Source: Nitriliruptorales bacterium (GTDB lineage: Bacteria; Actinomycetota; Nitriliruptoria; Euzebyales; Egibacteraceae). From it: 9,942 nucleotides of DNA. Each line of letters opens with the position of its first letter. Positions within the stretch are counted from its first letter, which is position 1. Below are positions 1 through 5,923 of the stretch, one piece after another. The stretch spans positions 1-9,942 of the forward strand of contig SKPY01000065.1 of the NCBI GenBank assembly GCA_007119305.1, read 5' to 3'. A program made the translations under genes and the position numbers. Under the pieces are notes generated by a model that worked only from the letters and a program-made list of their open reading frames with translations, was not told where the DNA came from and did not search any database.

Positions 1-491
1 GCCTGGCCGAGGGCGGATCAGCCCGGGCACCCGACCTGGCCGCGGCCCGCAGGCGGCTCGACGCCGACCCTGGGCGCCCGATCGGCCTCGCGTTGCTGGA
101 TCAACAGGTGCTCGCCGGGGTTGGCAACGTCTTTCGCTGTGAGGCGCTGTTCATCCACGGGCTGGACCCGTGGTCGGCGGTCGCCACCGTCGCGGACCGC
201 ACGAGGGACGCCCTGCTGGACACCTGCGTGCGCCTGCTGACAGCGAACGCCGACGCCCAGATGCCGCTGCGGATCACCACGGGTGCGACCCCGGGCGGAC
301 CCGCGCCCGCGTGGCCGCCAGGCTCCCCGCTGCGGCGCGGCCCGCAGCCCCGCCACTACGTCTACGGGAGGGCGGGGCGAGCCTGCGTGCGCTGCGCCGC
401 CCCCATCCGGGTCGCCCGCCAAGGGCCGCAGGCCCGCAGCACGTTCTGGTGCCCCCGCTGTCAGGGATCCGGCCCACCGCCCCGTGCGTGA
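1..491 (+). CDS. Fpg/Nei-family DNA glycosylase, Nei2-like (5' partial)
   Basis: This is the C-terminal part of a bifunctional DNA glycosylase/AP lyase that removes oxidised bases in base excision repair. The gene enters from the left edge, with the first full codon at position 3, and ends at TGA 489-491, so 162 residues are visible. The N-terminal catalytic Pro-Glu lies outside the window. What is visible is diagnostic. The helix-two-turn-helix stretch reads ALLDQQVLAGVGNVFRCEAL (visible residues 30-49). A C-terminal zinc finger follows with the spacing C-x2-C-x18-C-x2-C (first Cys codon at 384, last at 459), introduced by YVYGRAGRACVRC and closed by FWCPRCQ. The sequence style resembles the actinobacterial Nei2 (endonuclease VIII) branch more than MutM, but the missing N-terminus prevents a firm subfamily call. 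It runs in the same direction as the NAGGN genes but is 179 bp away with a possible promoter between, so co-transcription is not assumed. Confidence 0.9.
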   Translation, partial: LAEGGSARAPDLAAARRRLDADPGRPIGLALLDQQVLAGVGNVFRCEALFIHGLDPWSAVATVADRTRDALLDTCVRLLTANADAQMPLRITTGATPGGPAPAWPPGSPLRRGPQPRHYVYGRAGRACVRCAAPIRVARQGPQARSTFWCPRCQGSGPPPRA

Positions 492-505
492 GCAGCCCGC
501 CCGAG

Positions 506-533
506 TTGTCTCTGGGCCGTCACCCGCTACCCT
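506..533 (+). promoter_or_regulatory. Candidate promoter upstream of the NAGGN genes
   Basis: A TTGTCT hexamer at 506-511 and a TACCCT hexamer at 528-533 are separated by 16 bases, resembling housekeeping sigma -35 and -10 elements. Transcription would begin near 540 and leave a leader of about 130 nt before the ATG at 671. The -10 candidate sits inside CGCTACCCTC, and the same 10-mer recurs at 4256-4265 upstream of the M42 gene. This is a by-eye match in GC-rich DNA with no experimental support. No further gene is visible in the 492-670 spacer. Confidence 0.35.
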
Positions 534-670
534 CGGTGGGGACCCCTTCCCCAGAGGCACTGCCGGCTGCGGTCGTCCGCGATCGTCCGGGACACGGGTC
601 GAAGCCCCACGCCAGTGGGTATGCCATCCAACACTGCTCATCACCCACCCGGGAGTAGGTCACCAGCGGC

Positions 671-2464
671 ATGTGCGGATTCAGCGGAGAACTGCGTACC
701 GACGGCCTGCCTGCCGACGGGGCGGCGGTGGCGCGCATGGCCGAGGCGATGCAGCGCCGGGGGCCCGACGGGGCGGGCTTGTACGCGCAAGGCCCGATCG
801 CGCTCGGCCACCGCCGGCTGAAGATCATCGACCTGTCCGACCGCGCCGCGCAGCCGATGGTCGATCCCGAGCTCGGCATGGCGCTCGTGTTCAACGGCTG
901 CATCTACAACTATCCCGAGCTGCGGCGCGAGCTGTCACAGCACGGCTACCGCTTCTTCTCCAACGGCGACAGCGAGGTGCTGCTCAAGGCCTACCACCAC
1001 TGGGGCGAGTCCTTCGTCCACCACCTGCACGGCATGTTCGCCTTCGCCCTGTGGGAGCGCGACTCCGGCCGGCTGGTGCTCGGCCGGGACCGGCTCGGCA
1101 TCAAGCCGCTGTACCTCGCGGAGACCCCCGGACGTCTGCGGGTCGCATCGACGTTGCAGGGGCTGCTGGCAGGCGGCGCTGTGGACACGGCGATCGACCC
1201 GGTCGCCCTGCACCACTACCTGACGTTCCACGCGGTCGTGCCCGCCCCCCGCACGATCCTCGCGGGGGTTCGCAAGCTGCCCCCGGCGACGCTGCTGATC
1301 GTGGAACCCGACGGGCGGCAGCGCAGCCACGCCTACTGGGAGCCGCGCTTCGTCAGGGATCCCGACCGGGCGGAGTGGTCCGCCCGCGACTGGGAGGACG
1401 CCACGCACGAGGCGCTGCGCACCGCGGTCAAGCGGCGCCTGGTCGCGGACGTCCCCGTCGGCGTGCTGCTGTCGGGCGGTCTCGACTCCAGCCTCGTGGT
1501 CGGGCTGCTTGCTGAAGCCGGCCAGCACGGCCTGGCCACCTTCTCGGTGGGCTTCGAGTCCGTCGGCGGCGAGGAGGGCGACGAGTTCAAGTACTCCGAC
1601 GTCATCGCGCGGGAGTTCGGGACCGAGCACCGCCAGATCCGTGTGCCCACCGAGCGGATGCTGCCCGCGCTCGCCGACGCGATCGGGGCGATGAGCGAGC
1701 CCATGGTCAGCCACGACGCCGTGGGCTTCTACCTGCTGTCCGAGGAGGTCGCGAAGACGATCAAGGTCGTGCAGTCGGGGCAGGGTGCCGACGAGGTCTT
1801 CGGCGGCTACCACTGGTACCCGCCCCTGCTGTCAGTGCCCGACGGCGATGTCGGGCTCGACACCTACGCACAGGCGTTCTTCGACCGGCCCCATGCGGAG
1901 ATGAACGCGGTCGTCGCACCCGACCACCTGCTTGCCGCCGACGCCTCCCGCGAGTACGTGGCGGCGCACTTCGCCCGCGCCGGCGCCGACTCCCCTGCGG
2001 ACCGGGCGCTGCGCCTCGACACGAGCGTCATGCTCGTCGACGACCCCGTCAAGCGGGTGGACAACATGACCATGGCCTGGGGGCTCGAAGCGCGCGTCCC
2101 TTTCCTCGACCACGAGCTCGTCGAGCTCGCCGCGTCGGCGCCGCCCGAGCTGCACCTGGCCGACGGAGGCAAGGGGATCCTGAAGGCGGTCGGGCGTCGG
2201 GTCCTCCCGAACGAGGTCATCGACCGGCCCAAGGGCTACTTCCCGGTCCCGGCGCTCAAGTACCTCCAAGGGCCCTACCTCGACATGGTCCGTGACGCGC
2301 TGACGAGCCCGGCCGCGAAGCAGCGCGGGTTGTTCCGCGTCGACTACGTCGACCGTCTGCTCGACAAGGCCGCGCAGGGTGACGCCGAGCTCACCCCGTT
2401 GCGCGGCAACAAGCTCTGGCAGCTCGGCCTGCTCGAGCTGTGGCTGCAGGCCCACGATCTCTAG
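671..2464 (+). CDS. asnO: N-acetylglutaminylglutamine amidotransferase (asparagine synthetase family)
   Basis: This 597-residue enzyme is predicted to use glutamine as ammonia donor and ATP to amidate the C-terminal carboxylate of N-acetylglutaminylglutamine, giving the cytoplasmic osmoprotectant NAGGN. The start is fixed because Cys2 must become the N-terminal nucleophile of the class II glutaminase domain; a weak AGTAGGT lies about 10 bases upstream. The glutaminase domain (about 1-200) shows MCGFSGE, RRGPD (29-33), GHRRLKIIDL (46-55), FNGCIYNY (74-81), NGDSE (98-102) and RDRLGIKPLY (139-148). The synthetase domain (about 240-590) shows the pyrophosphatase loop LLSGGLDSS (266-274), SGQGADEVFGGY (369-380), GLEARVPFLD (471-480) and GKGILK (500-505), whose Lys matches the catalytic Lys of AsnB. 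Ordinary AsnB is a possible alternative, but the next two genes match the NAGGN trio (this member is the TIGR03104 type). Its stop lies 10 bases before the synthetase gene, indicating an operon. Confidence 0.93.
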   Translation: MCGFSGELRTDGLPADGAAVARMAEAMQRRGPDGAGLYAQGPIALGHRRLKIIDLSDRAAQPMVDPELGMALVFNGCIYNYPELRRELSQHGYRFFSNGDSEVLLKAYHHWGESFVHHLHGMFAFALWERDSGRLVLGRDRLGIKPLYLAETPGRLRVASTLQGLLAGGAVDTAIDPVALHHYLTFHAVVPAPRTILAGVRKLPPATLLIVEPDGRQRSHAYWEPRFVRDPDRAEWSARDWEDATHEALRTAVKRRLVADVPVGVLLSGGLDSSLVVGLLAEAGQHGLATFSVGFESVGGEEGDEFKYSDVIAREFGTEHRQIRVPTERMLPALADAIGAMSEPMVSHDAVGFYLLSEEVAKTIKVVQSGQGADEVFGGYHWYPPLLSVPDGDVGLDTYAQAFFDRPHAEMNAVVAPDHLLAADASREYVAAHFARAGADSPADRALRLDTSVMLVDDPVKRVDNMTMAWGLEARVPFLDHELVELAASAPPELHLADGGKGILKAVGRRVLPNEVIDRPKGYFPVPALKYLQGPYLDMVRDALTSPAAKQRGLFRVDYVDRLLDKAAQGDAELTPLRGNKLWQLGLLELWLQAHDL

Positions 2465-2474
2465 GCGAACCGTG

Positions 2475-4217
2475 ATGCAACCCAAGCGCTTCGATCCGCG
2501 CTACCCGCGGGACGAAGGGGTGTCCACACGCAGCTGGCTCAAGCCCAGCGAGCACGCGCTCGCCGAGATGGACCCCGACGTCGTCCTGGAATGCGGCTGG
2601 GGTCGGCTCATCTTCGGCCAGACCTTCAAGGACCAGGCCGAGATCGGACGCGTGCTGCGCGCCGAGGCCGAAGGCCGACGCGACATCGCGCTGTACCTGC
2701 GCGACCCGCACGTGCTGGTCGCCATGCGGCCGGACGAGCTGTTCATCGACCCGTCGCTCACCTACCGGCTGTGGTTCCACCACTACCGCTCCGCCCGGCA
2801 GCCCCAGCGCGGCATCGTGGTGCGCAAGATGCGCACCCAGGCGGATGCGGAGGCCACGAACCGCATCTACGCCGTCAACGGCATGGTCACCGCCGACCCG
2901 GAGGTCATGTGGGCGAACCAGCGCACCCGCGTGTTCACCTACCTCGTGGCCGAGGACGCCGACACAGGCGAGGTCATCGGCACGGTGACGGGCGTCGACC
3001 ACACGAAGGCCTTCAACGACCCGGAGAAGGGCTCGAGCCTGTGGTGCCTCGCCGTGGACCCGCAGTCGCCGAAGCCCGGGGTCGGGGAGGCGCTCGTGCG
3101 CACCCTGGTCGAGCGCTACCAGGCCCGCGGTGCCGCATACATGGATTTGTCGGTCCTGCACGACAACGAGGCGGCGATCCGCCTGTACGAGAAGCTCGAC
3201 TTCGTGCGCGTGCCGGTCTTCTGCGTCAAGCGCAAGAACCCGATCAACGAGCCCCTGTTCACCTCCGGGGTCGAGGAGATCAGCGACCTCAACCCCTACG
3301 CGAAGCTGATCGCCGACGAGGCGCTCCGCCGGGGCGTCCGGGTCCGCGTGCTCGATGCGGCCTGGGGCGAGATGGAGCTCGCGCACGGCGGACGCACGAT
3401 CGTCACCCGGGAGGCGCTGTCCGAGCTGACCACCGCCGTCGCCATGAGTCGCTGTGACGACAAGCGCGCGACCCGGCGCGTGCTCACGGCGGCCGGTCTG
3501 CGCGTGCCGCGCGGACGCGAGTCCGACGGGACGGAGGCTGACGCCGCCTTCCTCGAGGAGATCGGCGAGGCCGTCGTCAAACCTGCCCGCGGCGAGCAGG
3601 GCCTGGGCATCACCGTCGGGGTCAGCGACGCGGAGCACCTCGAGCGCGCGATCGAGCTGGCACGCGGGTTCTGCCAGGACGTGCTCATCGAGGAGTGCGT
3701 CCGGGGGGAGGATCTGCGCGTGGTCGTGATCGACCACGCGGTCACCGCCGCCGCCGTCCGTCGGCCAGCGGCCGTGATCGGCACCGGCAAGCACACCATC
3801 GCTGAGCTGATCGACAAGCAGAGCCGGCGGCGGGCCGCCGCGACCGACGGCGAGGCGACGATCCCCGTCGACGACCACACGCGGGACTGCATCGCGCAGG
3901 CGGGCTACGGCCTCGAGGACGTGCTCGGCGAGGGCGAGTCCCTGCGCGTCCGGCGCACCGCGAACCTGCACACCGGGGGCACGATCCACGACGTGACGCC
4001 CAAGCTGCACGCCGATCTGGCGGAGGCGTGCATCACGGCGTCCCGCGTCATCGACATCCCGGTGGTGGGCCTGGACCTGCTCGTGCCCGCCGTCGACGGT
4101 CCCGACTACGTGTTCGTCGAGGCCAACGAACGGCCCGGTCTCGCCAACCACGAACCCCAGCCGACCGCGCAACGCTTCGTCGATCTCCTGTTCCCCCAGA
4201 CCCGCTCGCCCGTGTAG
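2475..4217 (+). CDS. ngg: N-acetylglutaminylglutamine synthetase (GNAT + ATP-grasp fusion)
   Basis: This 580-residue bifunctional enzyme (called Ngs in Sinorhizobium meliloti) is predicted to acetylate glutamine from acetyl-CoA and to ligate a second glutamine with ATP. Residues 1-112 form a conserved N-terminal region of unknown role. A GNAT acetyltransferase fold spans about 113-252, with LWCLAVDP (189-196), the pyrophosphate-loop-like PGVGEALVRTL (201-211) and DLSVLHDNEAAIRLYEKLDF (224-243). An ATP-grasp domain spans about 325-575, with VVKPARGEQGLGI (367-379), IGTGKHTIAELID (435-447), HTGGTIHDVT (499-508) and the metal-binding VEANERPGL (548-556), related to cyanophycin-synthetase and glutathione-type ligases. 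ATG 2475 is preferred and the preceding GTG at 2472 is in frame and equally possible; AGGCGA (2463-2468) overlaps the upstream stop as a modest ribosome-binding site. The frame stays open upstream to 2379 but that overlaps asnO. It matches the TIGR03103 family. The GNAT loop has Pro199 where many GNATs have Gln/Arg, probably a family trait. Confidence 0.92.
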   Translation: MQPKRFDPRYPRDEGVSTRSWLKPSEHALAEMDPDVVLECGWGRLIFGQTFKDQAEIGRVLRAEAEGRRDIALYLRDPHVLVAMRPDELFIDPSLTYRLWFHHYRSARQPQRGIVVRKMRTQADAEATNRIYAVNGMVTADPEVMWANQRTRVFTYLVAEDADTGEVIGTVTGVDHTKAFNDPEKGSSLWCLAVDPQSPKPGVGEALVRTLVERYQARGAAYMDLSVLHDNEAAIRLYEKLDFVRVPVFCVKRKNPINEPLFTSGVEEISDLNPYAKLIADEALRRGVRVRVLDAAWGEMELAHGGRTIVTREALSELTTAVAMSRCDDKRATRRVLTAAGLRVPRGRESDGTEADAAFLEEIGEAVVKPARGEQGLGITVGVSDAEHLERAIELARGFCQDVLIEECVRGEDLRVVVIDHAVTAAAVRRPAAVIGTGKHTIAELIDKQSRRRAAATDGEATIPVDDHTRDCIAQAGYGLEDVLGEGESLRVRRTANLHTGGTIHDVTPKLHADLAEACITASRVIDIPVVGLDLLVPAVDGPDYVFVEANERPGLANHEPQPTAQRFVDLLFPQTRSPV

Positions 4218-4218
4218 C

Positions 4219-4238
4219 CCCAGCCGTCACCGGCTGGG
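4219..4238 (+). terminator. Perfect hairpin just after the synthetase stop codon
   Basis: CCCAGCCG (4219-4226), loop TCAC, then CGGCTGGG (4231-4238) form a perfect 8-bp, very GC-rich stem with a tetraloop, starting two bases after the TAG at 4215-4217. No run of T follows, so it is not a classical intrinsic terminator. In a high-GC actinobacterium it could be a U-less or partial terminator, or a 3'-end structure protecting the asnO-ngg transcript. Position and perfect pairing are directly seen; the function is inferred. Confidence 0.5.
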
Positions 4239-4255
4239 TGGCGGCCCGCGCGACA

Positions 4256-4265
4256 CGCTACCCTC
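4256..4265 (+). promoter_or_regulatory. Candidate -10 element for the M42 peptidase gene
   Basis: CGCTACCCTC contains TACCCT (4259-4264), about 36 bases before the ATG at 4301, and repeats exactly the 10-mer found at 525-534 ahead of asnO. I see no convincing -35 hexamer at the right distance. If active, it would give the third gene its own promoter downstream of the hairpin at 4219-4238. Confidence 0.3.
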
Positions 4266-4291
4266 CGGCCGCACCACGTCGTCCGAGGCCC

Positions 4292-4299
4292 GGAGGTGA
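4292..4299 (+). promoter_or_regulatory. Strong Shine-Dalgarno that fixes the M42 start
   Basis: GGAGGTGA matches the anti-SD of 16S rRNA almost completely, with the GGAGG core 4 bases from ATG 4301. It is far stronger than the sites before asnO and ngg. It selects 4301 over the in-frame ATG at 4325 and over the much longer open frame reaching back to 4028 inside the synthetase gene. Confidence 0.8.
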
Positions 4300-4300
4300 C

Positions 4301-5491
4301 ATGACGAAGCGGTTGCCGATCGACATGGACTACGTCGTCGATCTCCTGCTGCACCTGCTGCGGACGCCGAGCCCGTCGGGACGCACCGACGAGATCATGC
4401 GCTTCCTGGGTCGGGAGATCGAGGAGCTCGGGCTCCCGTTCGAGCTCACCCGGCGCGGATCGCTGGCGGCGCAGCTCCACGGCGAGGAGTACAAGGCGGC
4501 GCGGGCCGTCGTCGTGCACGCCGACACGATCGGCTGCATGGTCAAGCGGCTGAAGCCGAACGGCCGGTTGCAGGTGGTGCCGGTCGGCACGTTCAGCTCC
4601 CGCTTCGCCGAGGGTGCGCGGGTGACGGTCTTCACCGACGACAAGACCCGCACCTACACCGGGACGGTCCTGCCGCTGAAGGCCAGCGGGCACACCTACG
4701 GCCACGAGGTGGACCTTCAGAAGACCGCCTGGGAGCAGGTCGAGGTCCGCGTCGACGAGTTCGTCGACTCCGCCGACGGGCTCGCCGAGCTGGGGATCGC
4801 CGTGGGGGACTTCGTCGCCCTCGACGCCTACCCGCAGATCACCGAGGCCGGCTACGTGAAGTCCCGCCACCTTGACGACAAGGCGGGCGTCGCCGCGGTC
4901 CTCGGTGGCCTCAAGGCCCTGCGCGAACATGACATCGTGCCGCCGGTCACGCTGCACCTGCTCATCACGATCGCCGAGGAGGTCGGGCAAGGGGCGAGCC
5001 ACGGCCTCCACGAGGACGTCGCCGAGATGGTGTCGGTCGACAACGCGGTCATCGCACCCGAGCAGCTCTCGGATGAGCGCAGCGTCAACGTGGCCATGAT
5101 GGACTCGACAGGGCCGTTCGACTACCACCTCACCCGCAAGCTGCTCCGCATCGCGGAAGCGCTCGAGATCCCGGCCCGTCGCGACGTGTTCAACTACTAC
5201 CGCTCCGACATCGCCGCCGCGATCGAGGCGGGCGCGGAGACCCGCGCCGCGCTCATCGGCTTCGGGGTCGACGCCAGCCACGGCCACGAGCGCACGCATC
5301 TCGACGGCCTGCGGCACATCGCCGAGCTCGTCGCGGCCTACGCTCAGGAGCCGCTCACGTTCCGCTGGGACGACGCCCCGCGCGGGCCGCTGTCGGACTT
5401 CCCGAAAGCGAACCAGGTCGCGCCGGAGTCTCTCGCGCCCTACTCCGTCGCAACCGAGCAGCTCGCGGAAGAAGCCCCCCACGACGAGTAG
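4301..5491 (+). CDS. NAGGN-system M42-family metallopeptidase/hydrolase
   Basis: This 396-residue cytosolic protein belongs to the M42 (glutamyl aminopeptidase/TET-like) dinuclear metallopeptidases, in the branch that accompanies NAGGN genes (TIGR03106 type). Visible likely metal or catalytic residues are His73 in VVHADTIG, Asp192 in HLDDKAG (the bridging Asp), Glu226-Glu227 in AEEVGQG (catalytic base and ligand), Asp247 in SVDNAV, and a C-terminal His in SHGHERTHLDGL (His329 is my best alignment, His333 the alternative). The region around 95-175 is the M42 dimerisation/oligomerisation-type insert. The motif DVFNYYRSDIAAA (295-307) is substrate-side and unlike generic M42 enzymes. There is no signal peptide or membrane segment. 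The role is unproven: NAGGN turnover, precursor trimming or product-length control are all possible. It follows ngg by 83 bp with its own strong SD, so it may be expressed at a different level from the two synthetic genes. Confidence 0.9.
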   Translation: MTKRLPIDMDYVVDLLLHLLRTPSPSGRTDEIMRFLGREIEELGLPFELTRRGSLAAQLHGEEYKAARAVVVHADTIGCMVKRLKPNGRLQVVPVGTFSSRFAEGARVTVFTDDKTRTYTGTVLPLKASGHTYGHEVDLQKTAWEQVEVRVDEFVDSADGLAELGIAVGDFVALDAYPQITEAGYVKSRHLDDKAGVAAVLGGLKALREHDIVPPVTLHLLITIAEEVGQGASHGLHEDVAEMVSVDNAVIAPEQLSDERSVNVAMMDSTGPFDYHLTRKLLRIAEALEIPARRDVFNYYRSDIAAAIEAGAETRAALIGFGVDASHGHERTHLDGLRHIAELVAAYAQEPLTFRWDDAPRGPLSDFPKANQVAPESLAPYSVATEQLAEEAPHDE

Positions 5492-5519
5492 CCGACCCGG
5501 GCCTGCAGCCGACCCGGGC
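5490..5519. repeat. Tandem 13-bp direct repeat after the M42 gene
   Basis: AGCCGACCCGGGC occurs at 5490-5502 and again at 5507-5519, separated by CTGC, giving a 17-bp period. The first copy begins on the last two bases of the M42 stop codon. Both copies contain CCGACCCGG, the partner of a downstream inverted copy at 5529-5537. Confidence 0.75.
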
Positions 5520-5537
5520 GTGCGGCGGCCGGGTCGG
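5509..5537. terminator. Candidate bidirectional terminator between convergent genes
   Basis: CCGACCCGG (5509-5517) pairs perfectly with CCGGGTCGG (5529-5537) across an 11-base loop. The upstream copy at 5492-5500 can pair with the same 3' arm instead. It lies in the 69-bp gap between the plus-strand M42 gene and the minus-strand miniprotein gene, where a shared terminator is expected. No T-tract is present on either side, so intrinsic termination would have to be of the U-less GC-rich kind; the function is inference. Confidence 0.5.
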
Positions 5538-5560
5538 GCGCACCCCGGGAACCTCGACCG

Positions 5561-5743
5561 TCAGCTGTGGGGATCGTCGTAGCGCTGCCGCGGATCCCAG
5601 GCGGTGTCGCGGTCGTCCGGCGGCGGGGGATCCTCGCTCTGGACGTCACTGGGCGGCACGTCGCCCCTCGAGGCGCGCACGAGGAACCACACGGCGGCGA
5701 CCACGATGAGCAGCCCGACGATGAGGAGGGTGTAGACGAGCAT
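5561..5743 (-). CDS. Small single-pass membrane protein, unknown function (60 aa)
   Basis: This is a 60-residue protein not assigned to a named family. Residues 3-22 form one clear hydrophobic helix (YTLLIVGLLIVVAAVWFLV from residue 4), followed by Arg23 and Arg26, then a soluble tail (27-60) rich in Pro and Asp/Glu including EDPPPPDD. The positive residues just after the helix suggest an N-out, C-in single-pass topology with a cytoplasmic acidic tail. It is supported as a real gene by a good ribosome-binding site (GGACGGAAG, complement of 5751-5759, 7 bases before the ATG), by membrane-protein composition and by filling an otherwise empty stretch. It converges on the M42 gene and diverges from the cyclase gene, sharing the 180-bp region that contains the palindrome. 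An overlapping plus-strand frame (5567-5857) has no protein-like features. No function is proposed. Confidence 0.68.
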   Translation of the reverse strand: MLVYTLLIVGLLIVVAAVWFLVRASRGDVPPSDVQSEDPPPPDDRDTAWDPRQRYDDPHS

Positions 5744-5809
5744 CCGGCATCTTCCGTCCGTTGGTACGAGGACAGCCGTTCCCAGCCCGGCGCGCCGCTA
5801 ACCCCGCAG

Positions 5810-5830
5810 GACAGCGCGGGCAGCGCTGTC
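5810..5830. promoter_or_regulatory. Perfect palindrome, candidate operator in divergent region
   Basis: GACAGCGC (5810-5817), a 5-base centre, then GCGCTGTC (5823-5830) form a perfect inverted repeat with 13-bp half-site centre spacing, typical in size for a dimeric regulator's operator. It lies between the divergent miniprotein and cyclase genes and overlaps the candidate -35 at 5827-5832. It could also form an RNA hairpin. No regulator gene in the window can be matched to it. Confidence 0.5.
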
Positions 5831-5855
5831 GTCGCGTGGCCCCGGACCGTACAGT
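5827..5855 (+). promoter_or_regulatory. Candidate promoter of the cyclase/ATPase/TPR gene
   Basis: TACAGT (5850-5855) is a good -10-like hexamer, and a poor -35 match, TGTCGT (5827-5832), lies 17 bases upstream. Transcription would start near 5862, about 60 bases before the TTG start. The -35 overlaps the right arm of the palindrome at 5810-5830, so a bound repressor there would block it. This is a by-eye assignment. Confidence 0.35.
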
Positions 5856-5923
5856 GAAGAGCCGGGACAGTGATCGGCAGGAGGGGCGGGTAGCGCCCGG
5901 CAGGGACCACGGACAGGACTGGT

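Noticed and set aside
537..553. TGGGGA/TCCCCA hairpin (6-bp stem, 5-base loop) after the glycosylase gene
   Set aside because: The stem is short, there is no T-tract, and it lies downstream of the candidate asnO promoter, so a terminator call for the glycosylase gene is not supported.
606..619. CCCAC/GTGGG mini-hairpin in the asnO leader, considered as part of a riboswitch or attenuator
   Set aside because: The 5-bp stem is too short and no known riboswitch core, leader peptide or competing structure could be recognised.
283..1515. 410-residue plus-strand open frame bridging the glycosylase and asnO
   Set aside because: It is extremely Arg/Ala/Pro-rich, out of frame with both well-supported genes and without motifs.
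2379..2474. In-frame upstream extension of the synthetase gene
   Set aside because: It overlaps the C-terminus of asnO and is low-complexity Ser/Cys-rich; ATG 2475 (or GTG 2472) directly after the asnO stop gives the expected family N-terminus.
2391..4172. 593-residue open frame on the minus strand opposite the synthetase gene
   Set aside because: It is the GC-rich mirror of ngg, with low-complexity Arg/Gly/Val/Asp-rich sequence and no motif, while the plus strand encodes clear GNAT and ATP-grasp motifs.
4028..4300. In-frame upstream extension of the M42 gene
   Set aside because: The extension is Arg/Pro-rich, overlaps the ATP-grasp end of ngg, and lacks the near-consensus Shine-Dalgarno found directly before ATG 4301.
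4106..5482. 458-residue minus-strand open frame opposite the M42 gene
   Set aside because: It lacks domain signatures, crosses the end of ngg and the spacer, and mirrors the codon pattern of the real gene.
5567..5857. 96-residue plus-strand open frame over the miniprotein gene and divergent region
   Set aside because: It has no Shine-Dalgarno or domain, and the opposite strand has a clear membrane helix and good ribosome-binding site.
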